Assembly (NCBI GenBank): GCA_947499735.1
Contig: CANMPP010000009.1
Coordinates: 1 to 48,954, forward strand
Source of the DNA: an uncultured Pelagimonas sp.
GTDB taxonomy: Bacteria > Pseudomonadota > Alphaproteobacteria > Rhodobacterales > Rhodobacteraceae
Length of the DNA: 48,954 nucleotides
Direction: 5' to 3'
A program made the position numbers and the translations under genes. This document shows, piece by piece, positions 35,441 through 44,246 of this stretch (position 1 is its first letter; the number at the start of each line of letters is the position of its first letter). The notes under the pieces were generated by a model. It was not told the origin of the DNA and made no database searches. It saw nothing but the letters and a program-made list of their open reading frames with translations.

Positions 35441-36436
35441 ATGGCAGCCAGCTATCTGCAAAGCTCGATGGACAAGATCCCCGAGGCGCGTGACCCAAAG
35501 CTGATCGAGCTTTGCATCAACCCTGACGGCACGCTGTGGGCGGAGTTTCAGGGGGATCACTTTATGCGGCCCGTCAATCGGAGGCTCACGCAGAACGAGA
35601 TCAAGGACCTTGGCAATCAGGTTGCTTCCGCCGCGAACACCACGCTCAGCCGAACGAAACCCATCGTCTCGGTCAGCATTACCTACCGCGACCGCCCCAT
35701 CCGCGCGCAAGTCATCCAGCCTCCCGCCGTTGATGGCGGTTATGCGATCTCCTTGAGGTTCTTCGCTGACCTGCCATTGGAGCAGATCAAGCTGTCCTAT
35801 CTCTTCGGAAAAGAGCGCAGCAACGAAGGCGCACGACGCAAGCGCAATGCCGAGCTGCGCGATGTCGTCGCCACCGGCGATATCGACGCGGCGATCAAGT
35901 TCTGCGTCACGCACAAGCTCAACATGATCGTGTCCGGCGGCACCTCGACCGGCAAGACCGTCACGGCGCGCAAGATCCTCTCCTTCGTGCCCGCCGACGA
36001 ACGCATCATCACGATCGAAGAGGCTGCGGAGCTACGCCCGACGCAGCCCAATGTCGTCACGCTGATGTCTGACCGCGATGAGGCCACGCGCAGCGCCGAT
36101 GTTCTGCTGACTTCCACCCTGCGCATGCGGCCGGACCGCATCGTCTTGGGCGAAGTACGAGGCAAAGAGGCCATGACCTTCCTCGAGGCTATAAACACCG
36201 GCCATGGTGGCTCACTCACCACGCTGCACGCTGAAACACCTCAGCTGGCGGTTCAGCGTCTCGCCATCGCCGCCCTGAAAACCGATGTGCCCATGACCTA
36301 CCAGGATATGATTCAATACATCACCCGGTCGATCGATGTGATCATCCAAGCCGGTCGCCATGAAGGCACACGTGGCATTACCGAATTCTACCTGCCGGTT
36401 GATCCGGCCCATTCAAAGGAAACAGCCCATGTTTGA
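35441..36436 (+). CDS. virB11: VirB11 traffic ATPase
   Basis: The protein is 331 residues from ATG 35441. The C-terminal ATPase domain shows Walker A SGGTSTGKTVT (about 164-174), an Asp box near ITIEEAAELRP, Walker B RIVLGEVRG and the His box GHGGSLTTLHAETP. It forms a hexamer that switches the machine between pilus building and DNA transfer. TTG 35435 (GGAG five bases upstream, overlapping the virB10 stop) is also a plausible start. The 3' end overlaps the DUF4177 gene by eight bases. Confidence 0.95.
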   Translation: MAASYLQSSMDKIPEARDPKLIELCINPDGTLWAEFQGDHFMRPVNRRLTQNEIKDLGNQVASAANTTLSRTKPIVSVSITYRDRPIRAQVIQPPAVDGGYAISLRFFADLPLEQIKLSYLFGKERSNEGARRKRNAELRDVVATGDIDAAIKFCVTHKLNMIVSGGTSTGKTVTARKILSFVPADERIITIEEAAELRPTQPNVVTLMSDRDEATRSADVLLTSTLRMRPDRIVLGEVRGKEAMTFLEAINTGHGGSLTTLHAETPQLAVQRLAIAALKTDVPMTYQDMIQYITRSIDVIIQAGRHEGTRGITEFYLPVDPAHSKETAHV

Positions 36437-36605
36437 ATACAAGATTGAACAGATCAACACCGCCAAGACAAAGCCACCGAAGATCGAAGCGCAGCTGACG
36501 GCTCTTGGCCAAGACGGCTGGGAGCTGGTCTCCGTCGTGCCGGATTTCGACGGCGAACACATCCTGAAGGCCTTCCTGAAGCGGCGCACCGGCGCGAGCG
36601 CCTAA
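36429..36605 (+). CDS. DUF4177 small protein between virB11 and virB6
   Basis: The 58-residue protein starts MFEYKIEQINTAK and contains LGQDGWELVSVVPDFDGEHILKAFLKR, the DUF4177 pattern (W-E-L-V). DUF4177 proteins are tiny beta-rich proteins of unknown function. ATG 36429 overlaps virB11, and an AAAGGA stretch (36415-36420) lies upstream. It is not a canonical VirB component, so it may be a regulator or accessory of this system type. Confidence 0.8.
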   Translation: MFEYKIEQINTAKTKPPKIEAQLTALGQDGWELVSVVPDFDGEHILKAFLKRRTGASA

Positions 36606-36626
36606 AGCCAGCCAGAGGAGGACACG

Positions 36627-37625
36627 ATGGGCGTCGTCACCTGGATGGTAGAGACAACCAACAACTTTCTAGAAGACGCAGCCCAAACCACCTTTGGCAA
36701 CGTCGCTGGTCAGCTTGGTGGCGTCATTGCCGTGGCCTCGACGCTGGCTGTGATCGGCGTGTTCCTCAACATGGTGTTTCAATACAAATCCATGGATGGG
36801 CGAACCGCCTTCTGGTTCGCCCTAAAGCTCCTGCTCATCTCTCTGTTTGCGATGAACTGGGTCCAATTCAACGCGGTGGCCAGCGCCCTCATCAACGGGC
36901 TCGACCAGCTCGCGGGCGGCATGGTGGCAGGGCTTGGCGGGGGCGGTGCAGGTGCATCCTACTTTGCCGAGGCCTTCGACAATCTTATCGAAGAATTTGG
37001 TGACTATCTGAACGCGGCCGGTGACAACATGCATTGGATGGCCGGAGCACTGATTGGCGCGATCGGAGCGTTCCTCTTGGGCGTCATTGGCGCGCTCTGC
37101 GGCCTTGTCCTGATCTTCGCCAAGATCATGCTCGCGTTCATGATCGGCATCGCCCCAATTATGATCGCGCTTTCGCTGTTCGACGTCAGTAAGGACTATT
37201 TCCACCGTTGGCTGTCCAGCACGGTATCCTATGCGCTCTACCCCCTCGTGATTGCCGGGGTGTTTTCCACCGTCGTCGGCATGTCGCGCTCGCTGATGAC
37301 CGAACTCGGAGATCCCTCCGGCGCGAGCAACATCGGCGCGCTGGTGCCCTTCTTCATGATGATGTTCCTCGCAGGCGGCATGATCATCTCCACGCCGCTG
37401 ATCGTGCGCTCAATCTCGGGCAATTTCATGATGGCCGGACCGCCGAACATTCCCAGTCCTGGCGGGTTCTCCAAGGGTTTGATCGGAACCAAGGGCTCAC
37501 GGGCGCGGGCGCGGTTTGGAACGAGGTCAAATGCTGAGATCGCCAGGGCTGGGATGCGTCAGGCGGGCGGCAAGACTTTCTCGATGGTTCAGCGGGTGGC
37601 CGATCGGGCGAAGCGGTTGGAGTAA
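36627..37625 (+). CDS. virB6: VirB6/TrbL-type polytopic membrane protein
   Basis: The 332-residue protein has about six to seven membrane helices (start near residue 30) and the VirB6 core motif region with WLSSTVSYALYPLVIAGVF, including the conserved Trp and Ser-rich segment. The C-terminus (about 275-332) is basic and cytoplasmic. VirB6 forms the inner-membrane passage for DNA. AGAGGAGG lies before the ATG, the strongest ribosome site in the operon. It is the last virB gene, which is a common order in alphaproteobacterial conjugative systems. Confidence 0.92.
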   Translation: MGVVTWMVETTNNFLEDAAQTTFGNVAGQLGGVIAVASTLAVIGVFLNMVFQYKSMDGRTAFWFALKLLLISLFAMNWVQFNAVASALINGLDQLAGGMVAGLGGGGAGASYFAEAFDNLIEEFGDYLNAAGDNMHWMAGALIGAIGAFLLGVIGALCGLVLIFAKIMLAFMIGIAPIMIALSLFDVSKDYFHRWLSSTVSYALYPLVIAGVFSTVVGMSRSLMTELGDPSGASNIGALVPFFMMMFLAGGMIISTPLIVRSISGNFMMAGPPNIPSPGGFSKGLIGTKGSRARARFGTRSNAEIARAGMRQAGGKTFSMVQRVADRAKRLE

Positions 37626-37847
37626 GATCGATACTTTGCCGTCATCCTAAGACCGAAATTCATTGTCGATGCAAGGATTTGAAGCAGTTCTTATTGCAGA
37701 CGCAAACTCGCCAACAAAGCCCGCACCACTTTTGGCTACACTTCTCTTACTTCGTAAAGGAGGCGGTCTACCTGCGCCCTTACATCATCAAAGAAGTAGG
37801 TCTAACCCTATTGCCAAAGCAGTCTTCAACCGCTATCTGGGGTGCAG

Positions 37848-37888
37848 TTACCAAAATGGTAATCAACAAGTGATAACCAAACAGGTAA
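37848..37888. promoter_or_regulatory. Two operator-like inverted repeats before higBA
   Basis: TTACCAAAATGGTAA (37848-37862) is a perfect six-base inverted repeat with three-base centre. TAACCAAACAGGTAA (37874-37888) repeats its outer pattern TxACC...GGTAA. Their centres are 26 bases apart and the second ends seven bases before the HigB start. This is the expected arrangement for autoregulation by a HigA antitoxin. Confidence 0.7.
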
Positions 37889-37895
37889 CTTTAAG

Positions 37896-38216
37896 ATGAA
37901 GGTTGTATCAAAAGAAAGGATCGAACACTTCATCAAGACACACAAGCGAGGGAACGAGGCGGCTGGCTCTCTTCGGGCATGGCACCAAGAAGCAATCGTG
38001 GCAAAGTGGCAGAACCCTGGCGAACTAAAGGCTCAATACCCTAATGCAAGACCGATCGGAAAAGGCAACGGGGTAACGATCTTCAAAATAAAGGGGAACC
38101 ATTTCAGACTAGTAGTCCGGATCAACTACCAAGCTGAAGTGATAAAGATTGAGTTCATCGGAACCCATAAAGAGTACGATGAGATCGACGTAGGAACAGT
38201 TACATGGAAAAGCTAG
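37896..38216 (+). CDS. higB: HigB-family toxin
   Basis: The 106-residue protein contains SLRAWHQEAIVAKWQNPGELKAQYP, VTIFKIKGNHFRLVVRINY and IKIEFIGTHKEYDEID. This matches the HigB/RelE-like mRNA interferase group (PF09907 type), which cuts mRNA on the ribosome. The predicted catalytic region includes the His/Arg of NHFRLVV and the C-terminal His of GTHKEYD. It overlaps the antitoxin gene by 13 bases and is preceded by two operator-like repeats. The toxin-first order is typical for higBA. Confidence 0.9.
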   Translation: MKVVSKERIEHFIKTHKRGNEAAGSLRAWHQEAIVAKWQNPGELKAQYPNARPIGKGNGVTIFKIKGNHFRLVVRINYQAEVIKIEFIGTHKEYDEIDVGTVTWKS

Positions 38217-39427
38217 ACATCAGACCAATCAAAACCGCAACTGACCATGCATGGGCTATGGAGCAGATCGACGCGCTGATGTTGGAGGATGAGCTTTCTG
38301 AAGAGGGCGTTCGCAACCTCGAAGTTCTGGCGATTTTGGTCGAAAAATATGAGAGCGAACATTTCCCAGTTCAGCTTCCGACACCCGCAGAAGCGATTGA
38401 GTTTCGCATTGATCAACTAGGGATCAACCGCAGCCAACTTGCCACTGTTATCAATTTCCCCAAATCGCGTGTTTCAGAAGTCCTCAATGGAAAGCGCAAG
38501 CCTTCCTTGGATATGATGCGGGCACTTCATGAGAAGTTAGGGATTCCGGCGGACGTGCTTCTTGGAAAAGTTGAAGCAACCCTGCCCGAACCTTGCCCAA
38601 ACGTTGACTGGAAGTCTTTTCCAATCACGGAAATGTTCAAGCTAGGCTGGCTAGGACACATAAAGCCTAAAGCTGATGAGATCGAAAGCCGCATTCGAAA
38701 CCTTATGTCGGCAGCTCGAGTGTCCACTCCTCAATTTGCCGGTGTTCGCTTCCGTGGCGCAGATAACAAAGAGCCCAATCCTTATTCTGTAAACGCATGG
38801 CTTATGAAAGCTATGGGTGATGCAATTAATTGTGAGAGCGCGAATGACTTTAACACGGATGATGTGGGGCACCGATTTAGGCGCGAGATCGCCAAGCTGA
38901 GTTTATACTCCGACGGCCCCAAACGCGCATTTCGTAGGCTCGACGAAGTAGGCATCACGGCAGTCTATGTGCCTTGCTTGAAGAAAACACACATCGACGG
39001 CGCATGCTTCAGTCTGCCGAGTGGCAAACCGGCAATCGCTGTTAGCCTGCGTCACCACAGACTAGATAACTTCTGGTTCACACTGCTGCATGAATGTGTG
39101 CACGTGGAGCGGCATTTGACTGACGAAGGCATGATCATTGACGAGACAGAGGGATCAACCGGAGCATTCGGCAATGATCCAACTATGGAAGATGAAGCAA
39201 ACCGATTGGCACGTAGTGCGCTAGTGCCGGACGACATTCATGATGAGCTCAGCCGAGCTCTAGGGAATATTTCCAAAGCAAAGATACAAGCTTACGCTCG
39301 AAAAGCAGATGTTCATGAATCAATTATCGCAGGCCAAGTGCGTGTGATGACAGGTCGATACACGCATTTTGCCGGGTTGGTAGGTCAAGGCGAGGTTGCC
39401 AAAGGCCTTGGATGCGTCCGCCAATAA
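38204..39427 (+). CDS. higA: HigA-type antitoxin fused to a zinc-peptidase-like domain
   Basis: The 407-residue protein is about four times longer than ordinary HigA. An N-terminal acidic helical region is followed by a helix-turn-helix (about 66-118: LGINRSQLATVINFPKSRVSEVLNGKRKPS). After a linker comes an ImmA/IrrE-like domain with the zinc motif HECVH (His296-Glu297-His300) and a downstream ENEANRLAR-type helix (here EDEANRLARSALVP). Such a fusion could neutralise the toxin and be removed or activated by proteolysis, but this is inferred. It overlaps higB. The pair is a stability module placed behind virB6. Confidence 0.88.
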   Translation: MEKLDIRPIKTATDHAWAMEQIDALMLEDELSEEGVRNLEVLAILVEKYESEHFPVQLPTPAEAIEFRIDQLGINRSQLATVINFPKSRVSEVLNGKRKPSLDMMRALHEKLGIPADVLLGKVEATLPEPCPNVDWKSFPITEMFKLGWLGHIKPKADEIESRIRNLMSAARVSTPQFAGVRFRGADNKEPNPYSVNAWLMKAMGDAINCESANDFNTDDVGHRFRREIAKLSLYSDGPKRAFRRLDEVGITAVYVPCLKKTHIDGACFSLPSGKPAIAVSLRHHRLDNFWFTLLHECVHVERHLTDEGMIIDETEGSTGAFGNDPTMEDEANRLARSALVPDDIHDELSRALGNISKAKIQAYARKADVHESIIAGQVRVMTGRYTHFAGLVGQGEVAKGLGCVRQ

Positions 39428-39576
39428 AGGTCTCTCAGACAAACTCATTGGAAAGCTTCCGATCCGTTATTGCATATCGGTCTGGTTCATACTTCACTGA
39501 AGCAATCACGAACGATTGCCATTCAGCGTCACAACCAGAACTGTCGATATTTCAGCGCATGCACGGAAAACACCTT

Positions 39577-41469
39577 TCAAAGCTGAGCCGTCTCCGCCAT
39601 GAACCTCTCCACCCGATCTGTTCCCGCCTGATATTCGCCCCGACTAGGCTTGTTCCCTGACGTCACCTCCCACTCTTCTCTGGCCAAATCATCGATCTCT
39701 TCACGTCGCTTCCCGCTACTTTCAGATCCCTCAGCAGGCACCACCTTCGGCACCTCAAGCGCCCCAATCTTCTCCTCCAGCGCTTTCATTTGCCCTTGCA
39801 GACCACGCATTTGGTCCCCGGCTGAGGGGTATGGCAATTCGCCGGTCTGCTTGTCGAAGATCTGCTTAAAGAAACGGTCGTCATAGTATTTGATCCGCTT
39901 GGCGCGCACGGGCATTTGTGCGTCGACCACAAGAACGATGTCATCAAGATCCATGCGCCGCGCCTCATCCTCGGGTAGCAACGCGGTTTCTTCGGTCCGT
40001 TCAGACATGCTGCGCCCAGCAAAAGGGTTACGGCCGACTGAGCGCGAGCGGGTCACAACCCGTTTGGTGGTTTTGCCAACGGCTTTGCTAAGCTCTTCGA
40101 TGGTCTTCTCATCCGAGGGCGTCAGATAGAGCTTGATACCCGCGTTACCCTGCAGAGCACGGCGGGCGTTTTCACCGTATATCTCGTCCAATGCCGGGAT
40201 CGTCTGCGTTACGATCGCAAGGTTTGCGCGGTAAGATCGCAGGGTTTCGATGCTATCGAGAACGATTGGCATTTTGCCCAGGCGGTTGAACTCATCGAGC
40301 ATGATCATCACGGGCCAAGGCTCGTCCTTGCCGGGTTCATGATCCTGAAGCGATGCCAGCAAATCCGAGAAGAACAAGCGGATCAGTGGCGCGAGGGGTT
40401 TTACCATCAGCGGCTCGACCACCAAATAGACAGAAAATGGCGTCTTTCGGATGTCGCGAAAATCGAAGTCAGAAATCGCGGTTGCACGGTCGATGGCGGG
40501 GTTGGACCATTGTTTGAGGCCAGATGTCATCAATAGCGACAGGTAAGACGTCAGCGTGCCGTTGTTGGTCGAGGCCATGCGCATGAAGATCAGCTTGGCA
40601 GCTGGATTGACCACTTCATCGGCGCGGCGGCGATATTCCTTCTGCTTGTCCCCGCCAGATGCGGTGATGCGGTAGATCTCGCCGAGGGTCGGCCGCTTAC
40701 GCTCGAACGCCAAAAGCCCCGCCGCCACGAATAGATCGATACCGCCATCGAGGAGCCCTTGGACGCGGTCGTTATCTGCTTGTAGGAACAGCGAAGCCAG
40801 GAGTTGCAGCTCCATCTGCTGGCGATCGACGTTTTCCAGCGCCGAGATGCGCAGCAAAGGATTGTAGCGGTGTGAGCGGCCGTCTTTCCAATCAGTGGGC
40901 GCGAACCGGAACACTTTGTCGCCCTGCGTAGCCCTGTGGCGCGCTGTTGCCTCGAAGTTTTCACCCTTCACGTCCAGCACCACGGCACTGCCCTGATAGG
41001 TCAGAAGGTTCGGGATGACGAAACCGGTCGTCTTACCGCGCCCGGTCGGGGCTACGATCAGGGCATGAGGGAACACCTTAGACATCACGAAGGGTTTGCG
41101 ACTCTTGGGCTTGCCCATTTTGCCGAGGACGAAGCCGTGGCCGGGCTTTCCGAAAAAGCCGGTCCGCTTCATCTCCGACATCTGCTGCCAGTGGGTTTCA
41201 CCGAACTTGGTCAGCGCATCGTTCATCAAGACCGCACTAAGCAAAACACCGGCACCAGTGCTGATCCCCACGATCAAGTGAACAATCTGCATATCGGCCG
41301 GATGGGTCATTCGGAGAACCCCATAGCTGCGTGCCAATATCAGGAAATCGATATCCGCCCCGACACCGATCCAGCGGAACGTCAGAAAGGCCGACGCCAA
41401 AACATACCCGAACACTGCGCCCAGAAGAGCAAAGCTCATGACGCCGAGTGCGATCCGAGCCTTACCCAT
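39577..41469 (-). CDS. virD4: VirD4/TraG coupling protein
   Basis: The 630-residue type IV coupling protein links the relaxase-DNA complex to the channel. Two or three N-terminal membrane helices (about 5-30, 62-84) precede Walker A APTGRGKTT (140-148) and Walker B VMIMLDEFNRLG (about 383-394). The family segments SKVFPHALIVAPTG, GSAVVLDVKGENF and the TQTIPALDEIYGENARRAL helicase-like motif are present. The C-terminal tail is highly charged. It is encoded on the opposite strand from virB and overlaps the relaxase gene by eight bases. Confidence 0.95.
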   Translation of the reverse strand: MGKARIALGVMSFALLGAVFGYVLASAFLTFRWIGVGADIDFLILARSYGVLRMTHPADMQIVHLIVGISTGAGVLLSAVLMNDALTKFGETHWQQMSEMKRTGFFGKPGHGFVLGKMGKPKSRKPFVMSKVFPHALIVAPTGRGKTTGFVIPNLLTYQGSAVVLDVKGENFEATARHRATQGDKVFRFAPTDWKDGRSHRYNPLLRISALENVDRQQMELQLLASLFLQADNDRVQGLLDGGIDLFVAAGLLAFERKRPTLGEIYRITASGGDKQKEYRRRADEVVNPAAKLIFMRMASTNNGTLTSYLSLLMTSGLKQWSNPAIDRATAISDFDFRDIRKTPFSVYLVVEPLMVKPLAPLIRLFFSDLLASLQDHEPGKDEPWPVMIMLDEFNRLGKMPIVLDSIETLRSYRANLAIVTQTIPALDEIYGENARRALQGNAGIKLYLTPSDEKTIEELSKAVGKTTKRVVTRSRSVGRNPFAGRSMSERTEETALLPEDEARRMDLDDIVLVVDAQMPVRAKRIKYYDDRFFKQIFDKQTGELPYPSAGDQMRGLQGQMKALEEKIGALEVPKVVPAEGSESSGKRREEIDDLAREEWEVTSGNKPSRGEYQAGTDRVERFMAETAQL

Positions 41470-43270
41470 GCGTCACGCCCTTTTCGCCGTCGGCATCGAC
41501 ATGCCGCTCGCGTCGGAGGTCTATTTCCTCATTGGCGATTTCGTCGAGGACATGCTCCATCGCCACACTGTTCGCCAAAGCGGCATCGCTCTGCAGATAG
41601 GCCTTAGCCGCATAGAGCCGGTCCAAACGGTCTTCGATATGTTCCTCCAGCGCGGTCTCATCGCCAATTGCCAAGTCCGGGGTATTTTCTTCACCGGCCA
41701 GATCCTCCAGTTCGGCCCTCAAAGTCTCGCGCTCCAGATCGTTTCGGAATGGATCTGCGGTCGGATCATCTCTCAAACGGCTCAGGATGTCAGAGGTGGT
41801 CGGCGGCAACCCGTCGACTATGGCTTCCTCCCGGTCGGCCTCCACCGCTCCACTGTCCTTGAGAACTTCAGCATCGGCCAACATCCGGCCCAGATCACTG
41901 TGCACCTGGTCAAGGCGGTCGATCGCTTTCTCAAGCTCATCGGCGCGTGACAGGTCAAAGCCGTCCTTCTCGGCAATCGCCTTCAAATCCTGTCCAAGCC
42001 ATTGCCGCTCGAGCGCGGCATTGCCCGCGCCGATTTCGACCCGACGCGCTACATCCTGCGCGTCAATTCCGGTGCCTTTCAAAGCTTGCTGAAGACGTTC
42101 GGAAAGAGCTCGATCCTGCAAAGCGCCTTGGGCCTCGGCCCGTATATTCGCGGCCGAATAGATCCCACTTTGGGACGTGTCTTCGAGCAAGGTATGGGAC
42201 TGCGCTCCCATTGGGCTCAGATGTGACAAAGATCGATAGATGTCGTTTAGTTCATGCTCGAGCGCCGCGCGCCGCTCCACTGGGGCGTCAGCTACGATGC
42301 GCTCAGCTTGGTTGATCTTGTCGTGGAAGGCATCCACGACCTCGTCAAACGAATGCTGTTCTTCGGCCATGCCATATACCTTTCCATCTGCTTCAATCGG
42401 TTTGCCCTGCGCCAAGAGAGTCGCGGCCTTGTCCAAGGCAGCTGCAATGTCATGCTGGTTCTCGCGCGAGGCCTCGGCAGCTAGGCCGCGATAAAGCCGC
42501 GCGTTCTGCGCCACCTCAGCCAAGGCACGGTCAAGCTCCAACCCCACGCGCTCACGCTCAGCCAGCTTCTGTTCAGTGGTTTCCGCGCGACGCTGCTCTA
42601 CATCGCTTGGCCTCTTCGTCGTGATCCCACGCTCCAACTTTCGCGTCGCCTCTAGCCTCAGCCCATAGCGGTCGGACACCTCCACCATGGCCTCGCGAAA
42701 ACTGTCGTAGTTGAAATGGTGCCCTTCTTTCAGAAAGAAGAATTCACCATCCTTGCTGCGCCGGTTCAGGACGACATGGGCGTGCGGGTGATCCCGGTCC
42801 TCATGCACGGCTGCGATGTAGTCAAAATGGCTGCCATCGCCCTGAAAGAACCTCTCGCAAATCTCGCGCGTAATCTCGGCAACATCCTCTCCGCGCGTGC
42901 CAATCGGGTAGGCCATCAAGAGATGCGAGGTATGCCCCAGTTTGGGATGAAACCCTTCATTCCACTGCGCTGAAAACCGGCGTGTGAGCTGCTCGATCTC
43001 TTTGGCTGACAGAACGCTTTGGCCGTCATAGGTGCCACGGCTGTCGATGATATAGCTCGACTTGGTGGTCAGGTATTCCAGCTGGTTGCGCAGCTGCGCT
43101 TTGTTGTGGGTGCCGCCGTCGCGAATGGCTTTGAAGATCGCGGGGGAATGGCCCATGGCGGCGCGGGCCATTTGCTTGGCACGGGTACGCGGCACGCTTC
43201 CGCGAATGCGGCTCCAGTCGCGATCGAAGAAGGCCTCCTGCGCGGCGGCAACGGCACTATTACGGGCCAT
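41462..43270 (-). CDS. virD2: VirD2-type relaxase
   Basis: From ATG 43270 the relaxase is 602 residues. The N-terminal domain (about 1-215) holds the three-histidine metal site HPHAHVVLN (His161, 163, 165). An upstream Tyr-bearing segment LEYLTTKSSYIIDSRGTYDG contains the probable nicking tyrosine. The rest is long, helical and acidic with coiled-coil repeats and a basic end. It cuts one strand at oriT and is piloted with it. The start overlaps mobC; an earlier in-frame Met at 43315 lies inside mobC. It is co-transcribed with mobC and virD4. Confidence 0.92.
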   Translation of the reverse strand: MARNSAVAAAQEAFFDRDWSRIRGSVPRTRAKQMARAAMGHSPAIFKAIRDGGTHNKAQLRNQLEYLTTKSSYIIDSRGTYDGQSVLSAKEIEQLTRRFSAQWNEGFHPKLGHTSHLLMAYPIGTRGEDVAEITREICERFFQGDGSHFDYIAAVHEDRDHPHAHVVLNRRSKDGEFFFLKEGHHFNYDSFREAMVEVSDRYGLRLEATRKLERGITTKRPSDVEQRRAETTEQKLAERERVGLELDRALAEVAQNARLYRGLAAEASRENQHDIAAALDKAATLLAQGKPIEADGKVYGMAEEQHSFDEVVDAFHDKINQAERIVADAPVERRAALEHELNDIYRSLSHLSPMGAQSHTLLEDTSQSGIYSAANIRAEAQGALQDRALSERLQQALKGTGIDAQDVARRVEIGAGNAALERQWLGQDLKAIAEKDGFDLSRADELEKAIDRLDQVHSDLGRMLADAEVLKDSGAVEADREEAIVDGLPPTTSDILSRLRDDPTADPFRNDLERETLRAELEDLAGEENTPDLAIGDETALEEHIEDRLDRLYAAKAYLQSDAALANSVAMEHVLDEIANEEIDLRRERHVDADGEKGVTHG

Positions 43271-43847
43271 CGGCAAAGCCTCCCAAAACGCGGGCAACTT
43301 CGCCAGACAGCGCACTTCGGCGGCGCTGCGCCATGTCTTGGACTTGATCAGCGATATCGAAGATCAGCCCGGCCAAGGCGCGCACTTGGCCATGGGCAGA
43401 ATTGCCATAGGGCGGCGTTTTACCCTGGCGCTTTGCCTCGTTCAGGCGCTGCGCAATCTGGTTGATGTTGTTGCCGGTGCGATTGAGAGAGGCCGAGAGC
43501 CCCTGCATCTGATTGGCCAGCTCATCATCAGGAACAAAGAGATCATTCGACGCATGGATCAACCGCCGAAGCCTCTCGGCACGGCTGGTGATATCATGCC
43601 GCGTCAGCACCGTATCAAAGCTCGCAAGCTCCCTTGGGGTGAGCCGGACATTCACCAGTTCGGAGCGCACACGCGCATCGAGCTTGCGGCTTTGATCGGC
43701 TTTCAATGTGTAGAAGATGCTGCGGGTCGTGACACCGAATTCACGGGCCAGATCCTCGATCGGGGCACCTTCGGCACGCTTGCGCACGATAGCAAAACGC
43801 TGGTTTTGCGTCAGTCGCTTGTGCCGTGGTGCGCGCGGTCGACCCAT
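43260..43847 (-). CDS. mobC: MobC/VirD1-like relaxosome accessory protein
   Basis: The 195-residue protein has an N-terminal helix-turn-helix-like region (TQNQRFAIVRKRAEGAPIEDLAREFGVTTRSIFYTL, about 14-48). A MobC-type ribbon-helix-helix region follows, then the family motif LSASLNRTGNNINQIAQRLNEAKRQGK (about 115-141). MobC proteins bind near oriT, help open the DNA and repress their own operon. It is the first gene of mobC-virD2-virD4, preceded by palindromes at 43881-43952. The N-terminal extra domain is longer than minimal MobC. Confidence 0.87.
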   Translation of the reverse strand: MGRPRAPRHKRLTQNQRFAIVRKRAEGAPIEDLAREFGVTTRSIFYTLKADQSRKLDARVRSELVNVRLTPRELASFDTVLTRHDITSRAERLRRLIHASNDLFVPDDELANQMQGLSASLNRTGNNINQIAQRLNEAKRQGKTPPYGNSAHGQVRALAGLIFDIADQVQDMAQRRRSALSGEVARVLGGFADGP

Positions 43848-43880
43848 GTGAAGTAATCACCCCTATTTCTTGCCAGCATC

Positions 43881-43952
43881 ATACAGGCAGCTCTGTTATG
43901 GCATTTAGCCATAAATGATTCAATATTATAATATTGAACACACTGCCTGTAT
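43881..43952. promoter_or_regulatory. Nested inverted repeats upstream of mobC: candidate oriT/operator
   Basis: Outer arms ATACAGGCAG (43881-43890) and CTGCCTGTAT (43943-43952) are perfect. Inside lie TATGGC-ATTTA-GCCATA (43897-43913) and a perfect 20-base palindrome TTCAATATTATAATATTGAA (43919-43938). The block starts 33 bases before the mobC start. Location next to relaxase and MobC genes makes it the best oriT candidate in the window. I could not recognise a known nic sequence. Confidence 0.6.
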
Positions 43953-44246
43953 TCCGTTTGGAGCAGCACTAGGCAGCGACCAACGGGCAAAGCCCGGCCA
44001 CATGCGCAAGGCATGAAAGTTAAACCAAGAACGCAATTTCAAAACCGCACGACTGAAGAAGCGTCGCTTTGCTGCCTAAAGTTCGTTCCTACCGTTTGGA
44101 CAAGTTGGCTCGAGGGCGGAAAGGGAAGCCTCGCGTATCACGTCAGATCCAGAGGCGGGTATTTCCTATTTGGTGCAAGTGTAGTTACAGATAGGAGCAT
44201 CCGCTATTTTTCAAATTGCTCCCAGCCCTCTTGACTGAGTGAGACC

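Noticed and set aside
37663-37899. 78-residue frame between virB6 and higB
   Set aside because: It runs through the operator-like repeats of higBA and has no protein-like features.
18421-44163. A 15-base match ATCCAGAGGCGGGTA near 18,422 and 44,148 as attachment-site repeats
   Set aside because: One 15-base match is expected by chance in a window this size, and it does not include the tRNA 3' end.
44013-44234. 73-residue plus-strand frame between mobC and the 44,247 gene
   Set aside because: No ribosome site, odd composition and no family pattern. The stretch is more likely part of the mob regulatory region.
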